Shown here: positions 62,620 through 64,000 of the stretch, piece after piece | How positions within the stretch are numbered: the first letter of the stretch is position 1 | Layout of the letters: the number at the start of each line of letters is the position of its first letter | Source: Maricaulis sp965228215 | GTDB lineage: Bacteria; Pseudomonadota; Alphaproteobacteria; Caulobacterales; Maricaulaceae | Assembly: GCA_965228215.1 (NCBI GenBank) | Contig: OZ245800.1 | Location: forward strand, 2,480,001 to 2,544,000 | Length of the DNA stretch: 64,000 nt | Direction of reading: 5' to 3' | Translations under genes and position numbers: made by a program | The notes under the pieces: model-generated | What the model was told of the DNA's origin: nothing | Database searches by the model: none | Seen by the model: only the letters and a program-made list of their open reading frames with translations

Positions 62620-64000
62620 TGGTGATCCGCCCGATCAACTCTTCGAGTGCGTGATCCGTTGCGCCGCGCAGGGCCGGGATCACCAGCTCGATATCCGGAC
62701 TGACCCCGTGCGGATGTTCATCGCCATTGGGCCTGATGATATGGGCCTTGGGATAGCCGACCCGGATGCCGGTGTGGGGCAGGGTGAAATGTTCCATGGC
62801 GCCATAGGTGGTCGACATGTCTGCCGTGGCCTCTCCCGCGATTGTCCCGAAACCGTAATCCTGGATCAGCGCCGCGGTCGTGACGGCGTTGGAGTAGGAA
62901 TAGCGGTTGACCAGGACATAGACCTCGCCCTCGAACCGCGTGCCTTCACGGGGCTCCACGATCGGGATTTCGAACTCGACGCTCTCGCCGTTTTCATGCT
63001 CGGCGAACATCTGCGCGAACAGGGCACTGACACCCTCTGTCGAGGCGGGCTGATCGGCCAGACGGGCCGCATTGGCCGCCGTCGTCGCCTCACTGATCCG
63101 GATGGTGAAGCGCGAGGCGAATCTGAAGGGCTGATCGGCAAACCAGGCGATGATCGGATCGGAGAAGGAATTGTCTCCGCCCGAATTGTCGCGCAGATCG
63201 AGGATCAGCGTGTCGGCGCCATTGTCGATGAAATCTTCGAACGCCGCATCCACTCGCGCGGTGTAACCCGTCGCATCCCAGACATTGCCGTCCGGCTCGG
63301 TGTTGTAGAAGGCGCCGGGCCGCAGATAGGCGATGTCATCCTCCAGCAGTCGGGACTCGAAGCCCGCCAGGGAGAATGCTTCCGCCCGCGTATCAGCCAT
63401 GGCGGCGCCGTCCTCGCGTGACAGAAGGGGGATGGTGAGAGTTTCTACCTCGCCATTGGCGTGCCGTACCCGCAGGTCGAGCGCGCTTGCGTCCGGGTAT
63501 TCCATCCAGACGAGACCGGGCAGATAGGATTCCAGCAGGGTATAGGCGAGCAGGGGTGTTTCTGCCGAGAGATGCCGGGTCAGGCGCGGCAGCCAGATCG
63601 CATTGGGTTCGCCATTGATCGCCAGGATCTCGTCGCCGGGTTGCAGCGCCTCGACGCCGGAATTGTGACCCGCCACGAGCACACGGCCATCGCGTATCCG
63701 GATGTCGACGGGAAAACCGCCACCGCCGGAGTCCCGCCATTCCGACCAGGCCTCGAAGGGAAAATCGAGCCGGGCATGGCCATGGCGAGCAAGAGCCGCA
63801 TAGGTCTGGAACAGGATCATGGCTTCGCTGCGGGTCATGGGAGCATCCAGATCCGCGAGAATCTCCGCCCGCCTTTGATCGAACACGGCGCGCGGCGTTG
63901 CGGCGTAGAGGTCGAAATGGGCGTTCTCCAGCGTCTCGTGGAGATGGATGAAATCCTCGCGCAATTGTCCGGGCGAGTACGACGCATGCGGGTCGGTCTC
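62609..64000 (-). CDS. S41-family peptidase, N-terminus missing beyond window
   Basis: The frame stays open to the right edge, so the true start lies outside; about 460 residues are visible. It has a PDZ-like segment (GHNSGVEALQPGDEILAING), the LDLRDNSGGDNSF turn and the nucleophile region LVNRYSYSNAVTTAAL, followed by the GEATADMSTTYGA loop: the Ser-Lys or Ser-based tail-specific protease fold. Members are usually exported; the signal is not in view. A TTG near 63964 would be an internal codon, not the start. Substrate unknown. Confidence 0.85.
   Translation of the reverse strand, partial: ETDPHASYSPGQLREDFIHLHETLENAHFDLYAATPRAVFDQRRAEILADLDAPMTRSEAMILFQTYAALARHGHARLDFPFEAWSEWRDSGGGGFPVDIRIRDGRVLVAGHNSGVEALQPGDEILAINGEPNAIWLPRLTRHLSAETPLLAYTLLESYLPGLVWMEYPDASALDLRVRHANGEVETLTIPLLSREDGAAMADTRAEAFSLAGFESRLLEDDIAYLRPGAFYNTEPDGNVWDATGYTARVDAAFEDFIDNGADTLILDLRDNSGGDNSFSDPIIAWFADQPFRFASRFTIRISEATTAANAARLADQPASTEGVSALFAQMFAEHENGESVEFEIPIVEPREGTRFEGEVYVLVNRYSYSNAVTTAALIQDYGFGTIAGEATADMSTTYGAMEHFTLPHTGIRVGYPKAHIIRPNGDEHPHGVSPDIELVIPALRGATDHALEELIGRITTSR

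Overview
The window is a dense, high-G+C stretch of bacterial chromosome, about 62 protein genes with little spacer DNA. It looks alphaproteobacterial. Marks of this are the lptF-lptG-lptD-surA-pdxA-rsmA run, the rpsF-rpsR-rplI / dnaB-alr-radA-cvpA-purF run, the extended acidic L9 protein, and promoter-like elements of a TTGC-N13-15-GCTA type resembling the Caulobacter housekeeping consensus. The protein style points to the Caulobacterales/Hyphomonadales side, perhaps a Maricaulis-like marine stalked bacterium; that placement is inference. I see no rRNA, tRNA, CRISPR array, prophage or insertion sequence.

Layout. 1-3200: hspQ fragment, Ppx/GppA phosphatase, rlmE, an orphan ExbD/TolR gene and a small membrane protein. 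3300-11350: a purine region with guaB and guaA at its ends and, between them, a five-gene chain (MAPEG, DUF3088, CdiI-type immunity protein, RsmB-like methyltransferase, membrane protein) in which every junction is a 4-base stop/start overlap; an acyltransferase and a YceI lipoprotein follow on the other strand. 11350-16720: serine hydrolase, then a divergent glutathione peroxidase/katG oxidative-stress pair, then a MarR regulator coupled to a GNAT acetyltransferase. 16780-22590: a secreted propeller-like protein, slyX, an SH3 protein, and two paralogous three-gene cassettes (small membrane protein, ECF sigma factor, small membrane protein) on either side of an NnrU-like gene. 22660-27230: panB, a YfgM-like protein, bamB and der.

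27240-35680 is leftward: rpsF-rpsR-rplI with its own terminator, then dnaB, alr, radA, cvpA, purF and an SDR gene. 35900-41900 is rightward: fabD, fabG, acpP, fabF (fatty acid synthesis), mltG, yicC and gmk. It meets the leftward envelope operon lptF-lptG-lptD-surA-pdxA-rsmA (49600-41892), whose first members deliver lipopolysaccharide to the outer membrane and fold outer-membrane proteins; bamB at 24.4 kb belongs to the same process. 49720-54190: pepA, holC, a PAS hybrid histidine kinase and an I78-type inhibitor lipoprotein. 54195-64000: ABC-F ATPase, mscL, a base-composition-atypical S9 peptidase, ndk, a DEAD-box helicase with a DbpA-type RNA-binding domain, a LysE exporter and a truncated S41 peptidase.

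The most unusual items are the duplicated sigma-factor cassettes (19.3-22.6 kb) and the structured spacer between ndk and the helicase. That spacer holds a 27-bp inverted repeat, one arm of which is a canonical G-quadruplex motif, and ndk also has an intrinsic terminator inside its own leader. Next come the orphan CdiI-type immunity gene in the 4-base overlap chain and the tandem MarR operator repeats. Most of the rest is core housekeeping DNA.
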